A stretch of 64,000 bases of DNA from Coffea arabica. Lineage: Eukaryota > Streptophyta > Magnoliopsida > Gentianales > Rubiaceae. The notes under the pieces were generated by a model. It worked only from the letters and a program-made list of their open reading frames with translations. It was not told the DNA's origin and did no database searches. Numbering within the stretch: the first letter of the stretch is position 1; every line of letters begins with the position of its first letter. The translations under genes were made by a program, and so were the position numbers. Positions 50,207 to 61,897 of this stretch are shown piece by piece. The stretch is from assembly GCF_036785885.1 (NCBI RefSeq), contig NC_092314.1:17319638-17383637 (forward strand), given 5' to 3'.

Positions 50207-50648
50207 GGATAAAAAACAAAAAAAAATCCCCTTGTGATAAACCTAATATATAGAAAAGCCCCTCATGGTTTCAAAACATATAATACGACACCTCATACTT
50301 TGAACTAAATTGTAAATGTGACAGAATTCGGTAAAATTAACAGGGGCGGATGAAACGACAAAAATGCACTGATATAATTAAGCAAAAGGCAATTCAACAA
50401 AATCATTTATTTCATTCTCTAGAGAGAGAAAATTGGGGGTTAAGGGGTAGAACAAGTATATTTGTTAAAAATTAGGTATAAAAAATTTGTTTTTAGGTAC
50501 CAATACATCATTTCTATTAATTTTAATGAATTTCATTACCTTTACAATTTAGTTCAAGGCATGATGCGTCTTTTTGTATGTTTTAAAATCACGGGAGACT
50601 TTTCTATATATTGAGTTTACCAGAAGGGGGTTTTTTTGTTTTTTACCC
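50207..50648. mobile_element. Mutator-like MITE with long inverted repeats
   Basis: Inverted arms of about 120 bases start 'ggataaaaaacaaaaaaaaa' on the left and 'gggtaaaaaacaaaaaaacc' on the reverse complement of the right, and share 'aatatatagaaaag' and 'ttgaactaaattgtaaa'. The exact 9-base duplication 'aattttaaa' lies at 50198-50206 and 50649-50657. It is 442 bases long and non-coding. Confidence 0.82.
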
Positions 50649-50657
50649 AATTTTAAA

Positions 50658-51574
50658 TTTCACTTCCATCGCCTCGTGTGCTTCTTATTTGTTTCCTTTC
50701 AATAGCAACAAAAGCAAACAATAAGCAAGTCTTAAGTGAAAACCAATCAAAGATATTCATCTTAAAAATTGGTCTTAAATATTGTTTTAGGGTCGCTTCT
50801 AGTTGATACTCACAAAAATTACATGAATTACAAAGTTTTTTGCAATTAACTGTTTAATTAAACTTTTGACATATATTCTATTCCCATAAAGAAATATTGA
50901 TCCCAGTGCAACAAAGAAGGCTCCAAGATGGAATTTCACTCACTCGACCATAAAAACCTATCAAAACCAAATTTTGGAGAAGCACATGAATATAGCCATT
51001 AGTTTAGTACGTTGTGCAGTAAGAAGCAATGGTCAACAAAATAATCCATGGATGACCTAAGGGATACCAAACTTATGCGTCCTGTTTCTAAAACATGAAA
51101 AATGACATTGAAGGTCAAGGAAATAATCATCTTTGATAGGAAGTTCAGATTCTGCAAACACCAAAGTCAAGAAATGTCAAACCAAGGTAGACAAGTAATC
51201 AACATATCCCAGCAAAAATTGAAATACCAATGAAGTAGACAAGATTTTTCAAACCAAGAATTCATGGTTGTCACTCAAGTAGTCAAAATTCTATTCTTTG
51301 CTACTTTAAAATTTTTACTTTACCACATTGTAAAAGAACAACAGAATGATTGATTACAAACCGAGTATGCTGGACCTAAATAGGAACAGATAAAAGCAAG
51401 TAGATCATTGACGTGCTCTAATCATTATAATTCAAATTAGTTTTGGTTTTTATAGTGTTTCAAGAGTATGCCTAATAACGTGAATCACACAAGACTTAAA
51501 CAAAAACCTAAAAAGCAATTCCAAATTGTAATGAAAGTGTTCCAATTAGAAATTTGTCTTAAACTTGTACTCAC
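50658..51574 (-). other. AT-rich stretch, possible further exons of the minus-strand gene
   Basis: After an acceptor-like 'ttggtgtttgcag' (minus strand, ending near 51157) an open frame continues for about 50 codons, which could be the next exon of the gene at 51575-53362. This is not certain, and nothing else is recognised. Confidence 0.3.
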
Positions 51575-53362
51575 TGCAAAATAAACGGACTTGGTTACAA
51601 TGAGAAGAATCTTCTTGGACTCTAGATCCCAAGATGATTGTACAGTAAATAGCTCGGTTTCCTATTTAAAGTTATCAACAGTGTCAACAATAAATTCGAA
51701 CAAAAAATATTGCAGGATATTAGCACAATAGCTTCACTATGAAAGCAGAGAAGGAAGAGGAAGTAAATCTAACCTTTTTAACCAGTTGATGAACTAGAGT
51801 CGGTGAACCAGAATCTCTTGAGCAATTAGCTGTAATTGTGGATAAACTGGTTCCTTTAGAAGTTCTGGGTTGAGGAAACACCAAAAAGTTAAAATTTAAA
51901 AAAAAAGGATAAAAGAAGTCATGAAACCATAGCAAGATAAAAGCACCCCAATATTTTGAAATACTACATCTCAAAAAATGTGCAATGCGAATATCATATG
52001 TTGTTTGCTTGAGTCCCTAATTAGGAATGGTTTGTTAAATATGCCCAATTGGTTATCACTTTCCACATTCTCTACATCAGTTTGTGTATAAAGATATGCA
52101 TCAAGAAAAGCAGCTGTTAATTTGAGAGACTAATTTCCTCACAAAATCACAAAAGTTGCCTAATTAATAATATTGGAAGCCTTTTCAGTTATATTAATAA
52201 TTTAAACGGCTAGGAGGTAAAAATGTTGGTTGTAAGAAGTTTGTTGAGTTTCCTCCCCATCTGCCAAAGAGAAAAAGGTCAACATACTAAATGCAGATAA
52301 GGAAAAGTATGAAATTCAAACTATGCTTCCAACCAAATAGCCTGTCAGTCTACGGGAAATCAGAACTCAGAATCCTCACAACTTTTGTCATGATTTGATG
52401 AGTACTGGCATGATAGATTAAAAATCTTGCAAAGCATCCATATAACAAACTTCACAAATTGATTAAAATTTGTTGTAATGATAAATGTTGAAAATCACAA
52501 CTCAGTACTCTAAAAATTGTAGGAATTGATAAAAAATCACAATCCAGATAGGAACAAAACTTGCAAAGTCATCCATATAACATGCAAAGTCATCCATACA
52601 ACAAACTTAGCAAATTAATAGCTAAACAGTACTTGTATATAGATAACATGGTCTAGACTTTAGCGAAAACTTGAGCAATAGTTTTAGGAGAAAGATTTTG
52701 ACCTTTTTTTGCCATGTTGAAAGGGAAAATTGAACCATTCATTTCATATGCTTAAAATGAGATTTATCATTAATTCTTCAAGTCAAGCATCCCATGAAAT
52801 TATCATCAAACGTCAAGCTACTCTCAACTATAAACAATTCCAGTTAACAACTTATATATTGGAAGGCTTACAAATTGAAAGAAACCTATCAAGGATAAAA
52901 AAATCTTCTAGTCTCTAAAAAGGGATTGAAGATTAAAAAAAAAATAGAAGCAAGATTTGTCCCTGCAAAATGAACAACCGATTAATTGCAAGCCTTAAAT
53001 GCTAAGCATTATCCATTGCCTTCATTCAAATGAATTCACTAAAATCAACAGATATGCAACTTGTCAAACTAAAATCGAACAGCCAATTAAAAGCAAATAC
53101 ATGAATGTAAATGGATTTAATAATCAATTCACAAGTTAAGAATTAAAAATTTAGAAGTAAAGAACTTTTTCATATCACTCAGAGCTATTTAGCACATACC
53201 AGAATCATATAATGAAACACAAATTTCTGATAATACATAGTTACAATGGATGAACAAAACCCATAATATGTTGTAAAAGTTAAGTATTTGGGAAAGTACC
53301 TTAACTGACTCCTGAATGTTAGATCATGAATTATAATGTTTCCTCGACTTAGAGTAGAGAAC
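51575..53362 (-). CDS. Three internal exons of an unrecognised gene
   Basis: Three minus-strand exons fit together in phase: 53362-53300 (63 bases), 51864-51774 (91 bases) and 51661-51575 (87 bases). All have AG acceptors and GT donors, and the codon split between exons 1 and 2 joins properly. Peptides are FSTLSRGNIIIHDLTFRSQL, then TSKGTSLSTITANCSRDSG continuing to VHQLVKK, then ETELFTVQSSWDLESKK continuing to VTKSVYFA. I do not recognise the family. The third peptide has alternating hydrophobic residues, as in a beta-rich fold. The first exon is preceded by an acceptor, so the 5' part of the gene should lie at higher coordinates; a large gypsy element begins 114 bases upstream. The gene may be intact if the element lies in an intron, or may be cut off from its 5' half. 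Confidence 0.5.
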
Positions 53363-53475
53363 CTGCCAATACATATTGAGTTACGTAAATTGGAAAAAAG
53401 AAATAAAAAAGGTAAAATTATCTAGCAAATGTATGTGATAAATAAGGGCAAAAAACCATCTAAAAAGGCAATAAT

Positions 53476-56400
53476 TGTGAGAACCTTGAATTTTGCAGAA
53501 ATACCAATGCTTACTTCGACTTCACTTTTATTTAGCCTTCGTATTCTTTAAATCTTTTCTAGTATTACTTTCACTCGCTTTTAGATACTAGTGCATAATC
53601 CCTTCGTAATTCTTGTTCTAATCTACCACGTTAGTTCATTTGTTGTAAACAAGTATATAAAAATAATTTTTGTGTGCAAAATAACATAACGGTGCTAACT
53701 ATTAAAGCACTTAGCTTTGCTACACTAAGTTAATAATTCTTGAGTTGTATTATGTTTTCTTGTTTTCAAATAAGTAGTTAAACACACGTTATAATTGAAG
53801 AATGATATAATTTCCCTAGACTATGAATTTCTTAGTTTTACTATACTAAATTAATATCTTAGAGTTAAGAATTAATTCTTCGTACTAACATATTAAAATT
53901 AGGATCTTAATTTCCTTGACTCAAACAATTTAAATGACAACCAATCGATAACCTTAATTTCCTTAAAATAAATTCCAATTAGTACTAACGGCAAATGTTA
54001 GATTTTTATAACAAGGTCAAACTTGATTTTAATAAGTTAATAAAGTACAAATGCTAGGAACCTTAATATTAATTCGTAACCGATTATATTCGATAAAACG
54101 GTTTCGGTATATTAGTGTAGAATTAGGCCTTCAAATTTCAATGAGTGATAAGTATTGGATTTAAGATAGAATTGAGGATTGAGAAGAGGTTAGGGGGCAA
54201 AGTGAATGGACCAAAATGCCCTCCACAATTCCACAAAATCTCCACTATACCACAACCATCATCATGCACGGCCAAACATTTCCTTGTTCAGCCTTCCATT
54301 GCCGCCCCAATTAGCCAATCAAAACCTCACCAATTCCATACGCAAACCTTCTCCACTGCAGTACACAAGCTCTGCTAACAGCTCTTCTACTAAGCCGGCA
54401 CCATACAATTTCCTCTCCATTTCCTATCTAAAGCTATCATCTCATTCTGCCGAACCAAACAACCCTCGGACAGCTGCTTCAGCACCGCACCACTCAACCA
54501 ATCGCAGCTCACTACCAACTCCACACTCAACCGTAAACCATCTTCCTCAAACCGCGACTCCTCTTCATTCAGCAACCATACAATTCCACTGAAACCACAG
54601 CACTCCGTCTTCATAGTGAAAAGCTAGCAACCGAGAGCAAGAGAGGGAGAGCTGCTCACCTCGTGAGTATCGACTGAAGGAAGCCGCGAGCTGCGTTTTC
54701 TTTCTGTCCCTGTTCTGTCCAAAAGCTGAGGGAAGAGACCAGGGAACCATCACCTCTAATTTCACCCAACTTCACAGCTGCAACACCACCAGCCTCCACC
54801 TCCATCAGTCGGAACCACCACACCAATCCAAACCAGAAACCCTGTCGCGTGCGTGAAAGCCGAGAGGGAGCAGAAATTTTCCAGATTTTCGTGCGTGTGA
54901 GCTAGCTTGCTGTGAGGTAAATTTTCTGGAATAAAATGGATGATCCGAGGTAGTTTAAGCTAGCTGTGATCTTGCATGTGTTCATTTGTGCCATCGGATG
55001 TTGAAATCAAAGCTGTGGAAAATTCTGTTTCGGCTAGATGGTTCTGCCGAGGAGCTGAGCTGATAGTGCAGCTCTATTTCTGTTTTTCTGGGACAATCTG
55101 AGCACCTAAGTGTACTTAACTGAATGAAAACTGGATGATTAAGACCATGCATGTTGATTGTGCTTTCAGATGATAATGGTAGAGCTTAAGAAAATTCTGT
55201 TTTAAGAGCAAAATGTCTTAGCCGAGAAGATGATTGGAAGTGCAGCTTTAATGTGTTTTTCTGAAGTGATCTGAGCCTGAAATGGTGATTAATTAACTGG
55301 AACTTGGATGATTATTGTGACTAGGGCCTTGCATGATCATTTTATGCAGTCGGATGAAGAATTAAAAAGCTTAGGAAATTTTGTTTTGATGAAAAAGTTG
55401 CTATCGAGAGGTTATCTTGTTATTATAGCCTCATTTGGTTTGGTTATTCTGTTTCGAGCCTCTAATTGTGACCCACTAGTAAATTATAAGATGATTAAGC
55501 TATGCATGGAGTTAATGAGTTAGTTTGAACCAGGAAATAAACAAAATCAAAGTGCAATCCGTTCATGTATGTTCATCCGTGGCTGATGGACAAAAATTTC
55601 TGGATTTTCTGGATGATCTTAATTGCTGAATGAATCTGATTTTGAAGTGGAAAATTTTAATAGCAAGCTAAGTGTTTAACTGCTGAAATTGAGTACCTAA
55701 AACCCTGTTTAAACTAAGGAAAACTTGGATTTTTGTAAACCTTTAGCTGCTGGAAATTTTGTTGATATCCAAGTGGTACGAACCAGAATTTCAGTTGTTC
55801 TTGGAAATTGCAATTAGTTTTTGGAAATTTATTTTATTTCCCTTGGATTATGATGGGTCAGAACTGCATATGAGATGTAAATTTTAAGATATACAATTTG
55901 TTCAGCAATGAACCAATTAGTACATATAAAGCTGAAACCAAAAACGCTAGTATACAATTGCTGGAATTTTCGTTGAGACAGCCGAGAATTGAGTTGAACA
56001 ATTTGCTTGGTTCTTGGAAATTTTTCTTGAAAAATGATGCTTGGAATATGTTGTTTTGGAGCCCTATAAGAAATGTACGATGGGTGAATAAAAACTTTTG
56101 GTGTGAAAAGAAAAGAAAAAGGAGTTTTTCATAAGTGAAAAATGAAACTCCAGATTTTCGGAAGTCCCTGACCAGTCTCGATAAAACGGTTATAACTTGG
56201 TGTAGGAAAATCCGTTTAAGGCGCCGTCAGCGGCATTTGAAGCTAGAATCATAGATCTTCGCCCTGTAGAAATTTCGTATTTTTACTCCAGGTGTACTAC
56301 TGTCGCTGAATTTTCAAAGTAAACTGTTTGGCATGAATGACCTGTCTCATTTTAAATCTCAACTTGAATTCGGATTGAGACCTTATATTACTAGTGGTTC

Positions 56401-58950
56401 AAACTCTTGACTGAATTGTGGTTTGACCCTAGGGTGTTCCTGAATTTTACAAAGAATTAGAGAGTGAGAAGGTACTTGCTAAACGTATGCTTAAGCCTGG
56501 CTAGTGAAGCAATTTCTACTCGTATTCCAATGTTCGCTAAGCTAATGGTCGACATTATTTTCATTGGAGCATAATGTGTCGAAATTGTTGACGGTGGGCT
56601 CTACGAATTCCCACTTTTGAATTGATGGTTGATTTATTGGAAAATTGGTTGGTGGTGGGCTCTATGAATTCCCACCCTGCATGGATAACTGAATTGCTGA
56701 ACTTGTTTAGAAATCTGTGCTACTACTTTGTGAAACTGTGAGTTGATATGAGTACTGATTACCAAGTGCTAAGTATTGACGAAGCCTTGGTAAATTTTCC
56801 TGCTTATGCTTAGATATAAATTTGTTGGAACACAGGGCTAAGAATTGACGAGCCCTAGTGTTATTACTGTTTAAATTCTAATTGTGCAATATTGAGGAAA
56901 TGTGATTTTGGTTTGGAATCGAAAATGTGAGAAGTTGTACCGACCTTGTGACTCCAAGTAAACGCTTGACTAAGTAAATGAAAAATATTTTGCTTTAAGT
57001 CTCGAACGGTACAGATTTAGCATCATATTGCTAAACATAGTGTCTACTATTTTTGGCCTTAGAAACTTGGGCAACATGACTTTTATCCCTTAAGTTAAAC
57101 TAGCCTTATCAATCTGGGGAAATGATTCTCCCAGACTCAAAACCTTAGTTTTGTTCCAAATTCCTTCCTTCTTTATAAATCGTTTAAGGCTAGTCGGAAC
57201 TAAGGAAAATTTGAAAGGTGAAACTCGATCACTTTGGTTTTAAACGTAGCAACCTGCTTGGCAAGAAGAAAAGAAAAACCTTATTCTAGCAACATTTTTC
57301 AATAGACCTTACCCTAAAGCCTTAGCAAAGATTTTGCAAGCACCGCCACTCAAAGGAACTTTTTCTCAAGGTATACTTCTAGCCTTGATATTAAATATCT
57401 TGCCGACTTATTTTAAGAAAATAATAATAGTATTTTCTTCGAGGAAAAGTATTCCAGGAATATTATAAGAAATGTTGTACGGTTCTCACAAGCTTGATTC
57501 CAAGTAAAATATTTTGAGAAAAAGTAAACTAGCAACATGCTAGAAAACTCTACATGTGCAAGCCAAAAGTTCCAATAGAAGACTTATGGCTTAAATTCTG
57601 ATATTCTAGGATTTTACGAGGACGCGGAACTCGATCCTCAATCCAATATCTGAACTTCACTCTTGGTGAGTGTCCCTGCTTGTTCTATGTTATGTGGTTA
57701 AGCGCTTTATCAATCCGCTATGTGATAATTGTCAACATGCAATAAATGATTTTGATCCATCGAAGTGAGCAGTGTGTACTTTATCGCACTAGCCGTTCAA
57801 GTGGTGATGTGTGTGAAATATTTTCTATGAATCTAAATGTAGTTACGTTGTTGGGTGAATCCCTCGACGCATGAATCTGACTACTATGAATCTAAATGTA
57901 GTTACGTTGTTGGGTGAATCCCTCGACGCATGAATCTGACTACTATGAATCTAAATGTAGTTACGTTGTTGGGTGAATCCCTCGACGCATGAATCTGACT
58001 ACTACAACTAAATTCTTAAACATAAACGCAGTTACGTTGATGGGTGAATCCCTCGACGCGTGAATCTGACTGCAATCTAAATGTAGTTACGTTGTTGGGT
58101 GAATCCCTCGACGCATGAATCAAACTACAATTACGTCGTTGGGTGAATCCCTCGACAAATTTATTACGGGTATATCTCGAGTATACTGCGTCGGTAGACG
58201 AAGTTTGGGCCCAAAGCAGAGGTATGAACGGTGACGGGTTAGGAGTAAAATAAGTATATCTACATGGAAATTAAGTAGGGAAAGTTGACGGAGGGTCAAC
58301 TACGATGGTATCTAATCAAGCGTGGAAAATGGCTCCTGAGAGCCCTTGTATCCTACCTTGTGCTGTTACACGCTTTCCTAACTGTTTCGATTTGATTTAA
58401 ATTATTAACCGCTGTTTGATTTATGTGATTGCATGTTTTGGGGCACCACTGAGCTTTAGCTCACCCCACGTTTATTGTTTTCCTTAACAGGTTCTGGATA
58501 CTGAGAGCTGGATGCTTACTTATGTGTTTCTTTTGGATTGTATTTGAATACTATAACTTATTATGTGGGCTGTAATGTGTTATTTGAGATAATGCACTTT
58601 TCCTTTGGATTGCCACTTGAAGCTGGAAAATGTGTAACCTTAATTCGACTACTTGGCTTGTAAGTTGTATTATGGATTTATGAATTTTATCTATACGGTT
58701 TGCTATGACTTTGTACTTTGATAAGTAGCACGTAGGACGTTTAAGGGCCTCGACTGGCGATTTCATCATCGCTATCTTTGAAGATTCTGTGACTTTAAGG
58801 ATGACTCCATTCGAGAAAACTTGTTTTTGTAATAAATTAAGTTACCCTTGAAAGGATTTGGGCTAGAATGCTTGCGTGAGTCCTGGCGAGAGCTGGGCAG
58901 ACGGCCCGCCAACCCTTTGGTTCGCCTCAGGGGGAAGTGGGGTCGCCACA
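53476..58950 (+). repeat. 5' LTR of the gypsy element, about 5.5 kb
   Basis: Starts TGTGAGAACC and ends GGGGTCGCCACA directly before the primer site. Near its end are 'ctcgagtatactg' (58185) and 'gctcctgagagccc' (58331), and 'gggttcgcct'-type phrases that match the reversed starts of the solo LTRs at 9805 and 18112. It is about 2.2 kb longer than those. A proline- and serine-rich open stretch at 54206-54592 has no domain and is not called a gene. Confidence 0.82.
57825..58160 (+). repeat. 59-base tandem repeat inside the LTR
   Basis: Units start at 57825, 57884 and 57943 with period 59 and are nearly identical. Two to three more diverged units follow to about 58160. The core is 'gttacgttgttgggtgaatc' followed by 'cctcgacgcatgaatctgac'. 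It is not seen as an array in the three solo LTRs. Confidence 0.88.
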
Positions 58951-58952
58951 GG

Positions 58953-58964
58953 TGGTATCAGAGC
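58953..58964 (+). promoter_or_regulatory. Primer binding site (initiator tRNA-Met)
   Basis: TGGTATCAGAGC, complementary to the 3' end of plant initiator tRNA-Met, begins two bases after the LTR end. It fixes the LTR border and the orientation. Confidence 0.93.
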
Positions 58965-59120
58965 CTAGGTTAGAAAAGCTATTCAAGAGACTTAATAGAT
59001 GTGTTAGAAACCCTAATCCTCTCTAGAAATAAGAATGGAGACCTTAGTTATACGTTAAGTGATATCCGATCCAATTAGCTATTTAAGTTCTAACCTTTAA
59101 GTTTTGATCATTTTGTAGCT

Positions 59121-59672
59121 ATGGAAAATGGAAACGGACATGCTAACGGGGGTAGTGCGGCTAATGGTCATGCGGAGCCGCTTAGATCCATCTCCTACAG
59201 GCCACGAGGTGGAGGAGCTCATATACGTTACTCACCTGCTGACAGGCACCCTAGGTGCCAGTGCCGAGCCATGTACGCGTATCCCAATGAGCTAGTGTTA
59301 TCCTTAGACGATGAGCGCCACCACTTGAGGGACGCTAACTCCATCCTGATCCAGGACGTGGAGGAGCTGGGTATAATGGTGGATACTCAGTTTGACCGCA
59401 TAGCTGATTTAGAGGTTAGGCTCACTGCTGAGCATCATCTACTGGAGGCTGCTCGCCTGGAGATAGAACGGCAAAAGGCTAGGGCGACTCGATTAGCAGA
59501 GAGGATGCGTGATAGGAGCGCAGGCATCAGGGCTGATGCTGCGATGATGATGGATGAGGCCACTAGCTTTATTCAGGGTGGTGAGCAGGCAGGGATAGAG
59601 GAGGATCCGGAGGAGGATCCAGAGGAGGACCCGGAGGAGGACGTTGCTCCAGATAGCCCTGCTCAGGGTTAG
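59121..59672 (+). CDS. Extra ORF between LTR and gag, 183 residues, unknown function
   Basis: A full open frame starts MENGNGHANGGSAANGHAEP. Residues 1-35 are rich in Gly, Asn and Ala. A short Cys pair (RCQC) follows near residue 47. Residues about 60-145 are charged and heptad-like (DDERHHLRDANS, then LEVRLTAEHHLLEAARLEIE), predicted to be a coiled coil. The C-terminus is an acidic three-fold repeat (EDPEEDPEEDPEEDV) followed by DSPAQG. It has no RNA-binding knuckle, protease or known gag fold that I can see. It lies in the same strand as gag, 344 bases before the gag ATG, so gag would need its own start, re-initiation or splicing. Its intact frame, next to a damaged pol, suggests it was recently under selection, but chance cannot be excluded. 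Confidence 0.7.
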   Translation: MENGNGHANGGSAANGHAEPLRSISYRPRGGGAHIRYSPADRHPRCQCRAMYAYPNELVLSLDDERHHLRDANSILIQDVEELGIMVDTQFDRIADLEVRLTAEHHLLEAARLEIERQKARATRLAERMRDRSAGIRADAAMMMDEATSFIQGGEQAGIEEDPEEDPEEDPEEDVAPDSPAQG

Positions 59673-60016
59673 ATTTGGACTTACCTGGTTACACTAGAGA
59701 TAGAAAGTTAGGCAAGGGACATTAGTTAAGTCATCAAGTTTTGTCTAGGTGGATGACTTACCTTTGAGGCACCATATCCCTAATTTTGTATAAGGGATTA
59801 CCTGTATGTATTTGTGTTAGTCGATGTGCCTTACTTTTGGAAACGTCCCAACTTGTTATTTGTATGACTTCTCTGTGGAATTATATGTTAAGCGTTTTAG
59901 TTATCTTTTCTCTATTTCCATATTGATTTTATTTATCAAAAAGAATGGTAATAATCATAAATAAATAATACTTTTGCCTAATTGACCTATCCTTCCGTAA
60001 TAGGCATATTTAGAAT

Positions 60017-61897
60017 ATGGATCGCCAAGTGATAGGAAGGAGCCGGGGAAGACCCACTAGACAACACCCGGAAGCGGGTGGTGATAGGGAACCCGAGGTC
60101 GATCAAGACCAAGGACAGGAAGGTGTGGCCGGAGACCGGGTGGCCACCGCAATTGACCGTATTACTGAAGTTCTCGAGCGATTGACTGATCGCCAAACCA
60201 CTGAACCAGTGCATCAACCAGGAGGCCCAGTTGACTCCGATGATCGGGCACTGGAAAGGTTTCTGAAATTTGGACCTCCCAAATTTTATGGAGGACCCGA
60301 GCCGGAAGTGGCCGAAGGCTGGTGGGAGAGAATCACTGAGATTTTCGCCGCCTTGAACTATACCGAGGAGCGAAAAGTGACTTTTGCTACCTTCCAGTTT
60401 GAGGGAGCTGATCGCTCCTGGTGGAATCTAGTAAGGGTTACATGGGAGACTAACCATACGCCAAGGACTTGGGTGAACTTCACAAGGGAGTTCAATGCCA
60501 AATTCCTTCCACCTCTCATTCAGGAGAAGAGAGAGGATGATTTTATTAGATGCAAACAAGGGGCGATGAGTGTCGCCGAGTATGAAGTCCAGTTCACAAA
60601 GCTGTCACGCTTTGCACCTGAGTTGATAGCCACCGAGCAAAGGCGTGTTCGGAGGTTTGTGCAGGGTTTGAATGTGGAACTACAGGAAAGTTTAGCTGTT
60701 GTAAGGATAGATACCTTCGCTGAGGCTGTTGAAAGAGCGCAGCGAGTTGAAGTAGCCAGAGCTCAAGTGAAGTCTTTTCAGTCCAAGAAAAGATTTGCTC
60801 CTAGCAGTAGTCGGGAGCCGACTTTTGGAAATGCTCCACCGGCCAAAGTGGGCCGAGGAACTAGTGGAGTGAATAGTTCTGGAGCACCACGAGACGCCCA
60901 AGCAAGAGGAAACGGGGCCAGGAATGCAGGAGGACGAAATATTGGAGCTAGAGGGGGACCAATTGGAAGAGGACAACCTAGGAATCGGCCGCAAGGGGGT
61001 AGAGCAATAGTTCCTCAAGTGACATGTGCTTATTGCAAGAAACCTGGTCATTCTATGGATAGTTGCTGGAAGAAGCAAGGAAGGTGCTTGAGATGTGGAA
61101 GTAGTGAGCACCAAATCTCAGGATGTCCAAAGGTGCAGGAAGGAACTCCTCAGAAAGCTAGACCAAACACTTCTGGAGGGAGCCGGCCAACAGTTCCTGC
61201 CAGAGTGTATGCTATAGATGATCAACCCGTACCTGATTCCTCGGAAGTTGTGGAAGGTACACTTCCAATTTGTCATAGATTAGCTAAAGTGTTAATTGAC
61301 CCTGGTGCAACGCATTCATTTGTAAATCCATCTTTTATGTCTGGAATAGATGTGCAACCCGTTAGATTACCCTTTGATCTTGAAATTATGACACCCATGG
61401 GTAATAGAAAGGTAATCACTAGCTTGGCCTATAAGAATTGTGAATTCTATATCGGAGAACAGAAAATGCTAGTGGATCTGATCGGTCTGGATATAAAGGG
61501 TTACGATGTTATCATAGGAATGGATTTCCTAGGCCATCATCATGCTAAGCTTGATTGCCGAGCGAAAGTGGTAGAATTTTGTATACCTGGAGAAGCAACT
61601 TTGAGGTTAGATGTTAAAGGTAGGTTAGCATCTTCTGCCATGATCTCGGGAATACGAGCAAGGAAAATGTTATCTAAAGGAGCTCAAGGTTTTCTAGCCT
61701 TTTTGATTAATACTCCCAGTGATCAGGTAAAGTTAGAGGATGTGCCAGTAGTGCGGGAATTTCCGGATGTTTTTCCTGAAAAATTAAAGGCTTTACCGCC
61801 AGAGAGAGAAGTGGAGTTTAAGATCGACATGGTGCCTGGAACGGCTCCGATCTCTAGGACCCATATCGAATGGCTCCTGCTGAGCTTAAGGAGTTGA
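60017..61897 (+). CDS. Gypsy gag and aspartic protease
   Basis: The frame starts [20 protein letters not shown]. Residues about 95-250 form the retrotransposon gag domain ([30 protein letters not shown]). A basic Gly/Arg-rich linker follows, then two zinc knuckle-like motifs ([28 protein letters not shown], about residues 337-370). The protease has [10 protein letters not shown] near residue 426 and VIIGMDFL near residue 500; DPG at the active site in place of the usual DSG/DTG is seen in some plant gypsy families. The frame leaves the pol reading at about 61861, inside a cytosine run, and ends in 11 non-pol codons. Translation past this point would require a shift of reading frame. Confidence 0.87.
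   Translation: MDRQVIGRSRGRPTRQHPEAGGDREPEVDQDQGQEGVAGDRVATAIDRITEVLERLTDRQTTEPVHQPGGPVDSDDRALERFLKFGPPKFYGGPEPEVAEGWWERITEIFAALNYTEERKVTFATFQFEGADRSWWNLVRVTWETNHTPRTWVNFTREFNAKFLPPLIQEKREDDFIRCKQGAMSVAEYEVQFTKLSRFAPELIATEQRRVRRFVQGLNVELQESLAVVRIDTFAEAVERAQRVEVARAQVKSFQSKKRFAPSSSREPTFGNAPPAKVGRGTSGVNSSGAPRDAQARGNGARNAGGRNIGARGGPIGRGQPRNRPQGGRAIVPQVTCAYCKKPGHSMDSCWKKQGRCLRCGSSEHQISGCPKVQEGTPQKARPNTSGGSRPTVPARVYAIDDQPVPDSSEVVEGTLPICHRLAKVLIDPGATHSFVNPSFMSGIDVQPVRLPFDLEIMTPMGNRKVITSLAYKNCEFYIGEQKMLVDLIGLDIKGYDVIIGMDFLGHHHAKLDCRAKVVEFCIPGEATLRLDVKGRLASSAMISGIRARKMLSKGAQGFLAFLINTPSDQVKLEDVPVVREFPDVFPEKLKALPPEREVEFKIDMVPGTAPISRTHIEWLLLSLRS

Noticed and set aside
54206..54592. Pro/Ser/His-rich frame of 128 codons
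   Set aside because: It lies in the gypsy LTR, has biased composition, no domain, and overlapping frames of similar length.
57825..58160. Possible CRISPR-like array
   Set aside because: The 59-base units are contiguous tandem repeats without unique spacers, inside a plant retrotransposon LTR.
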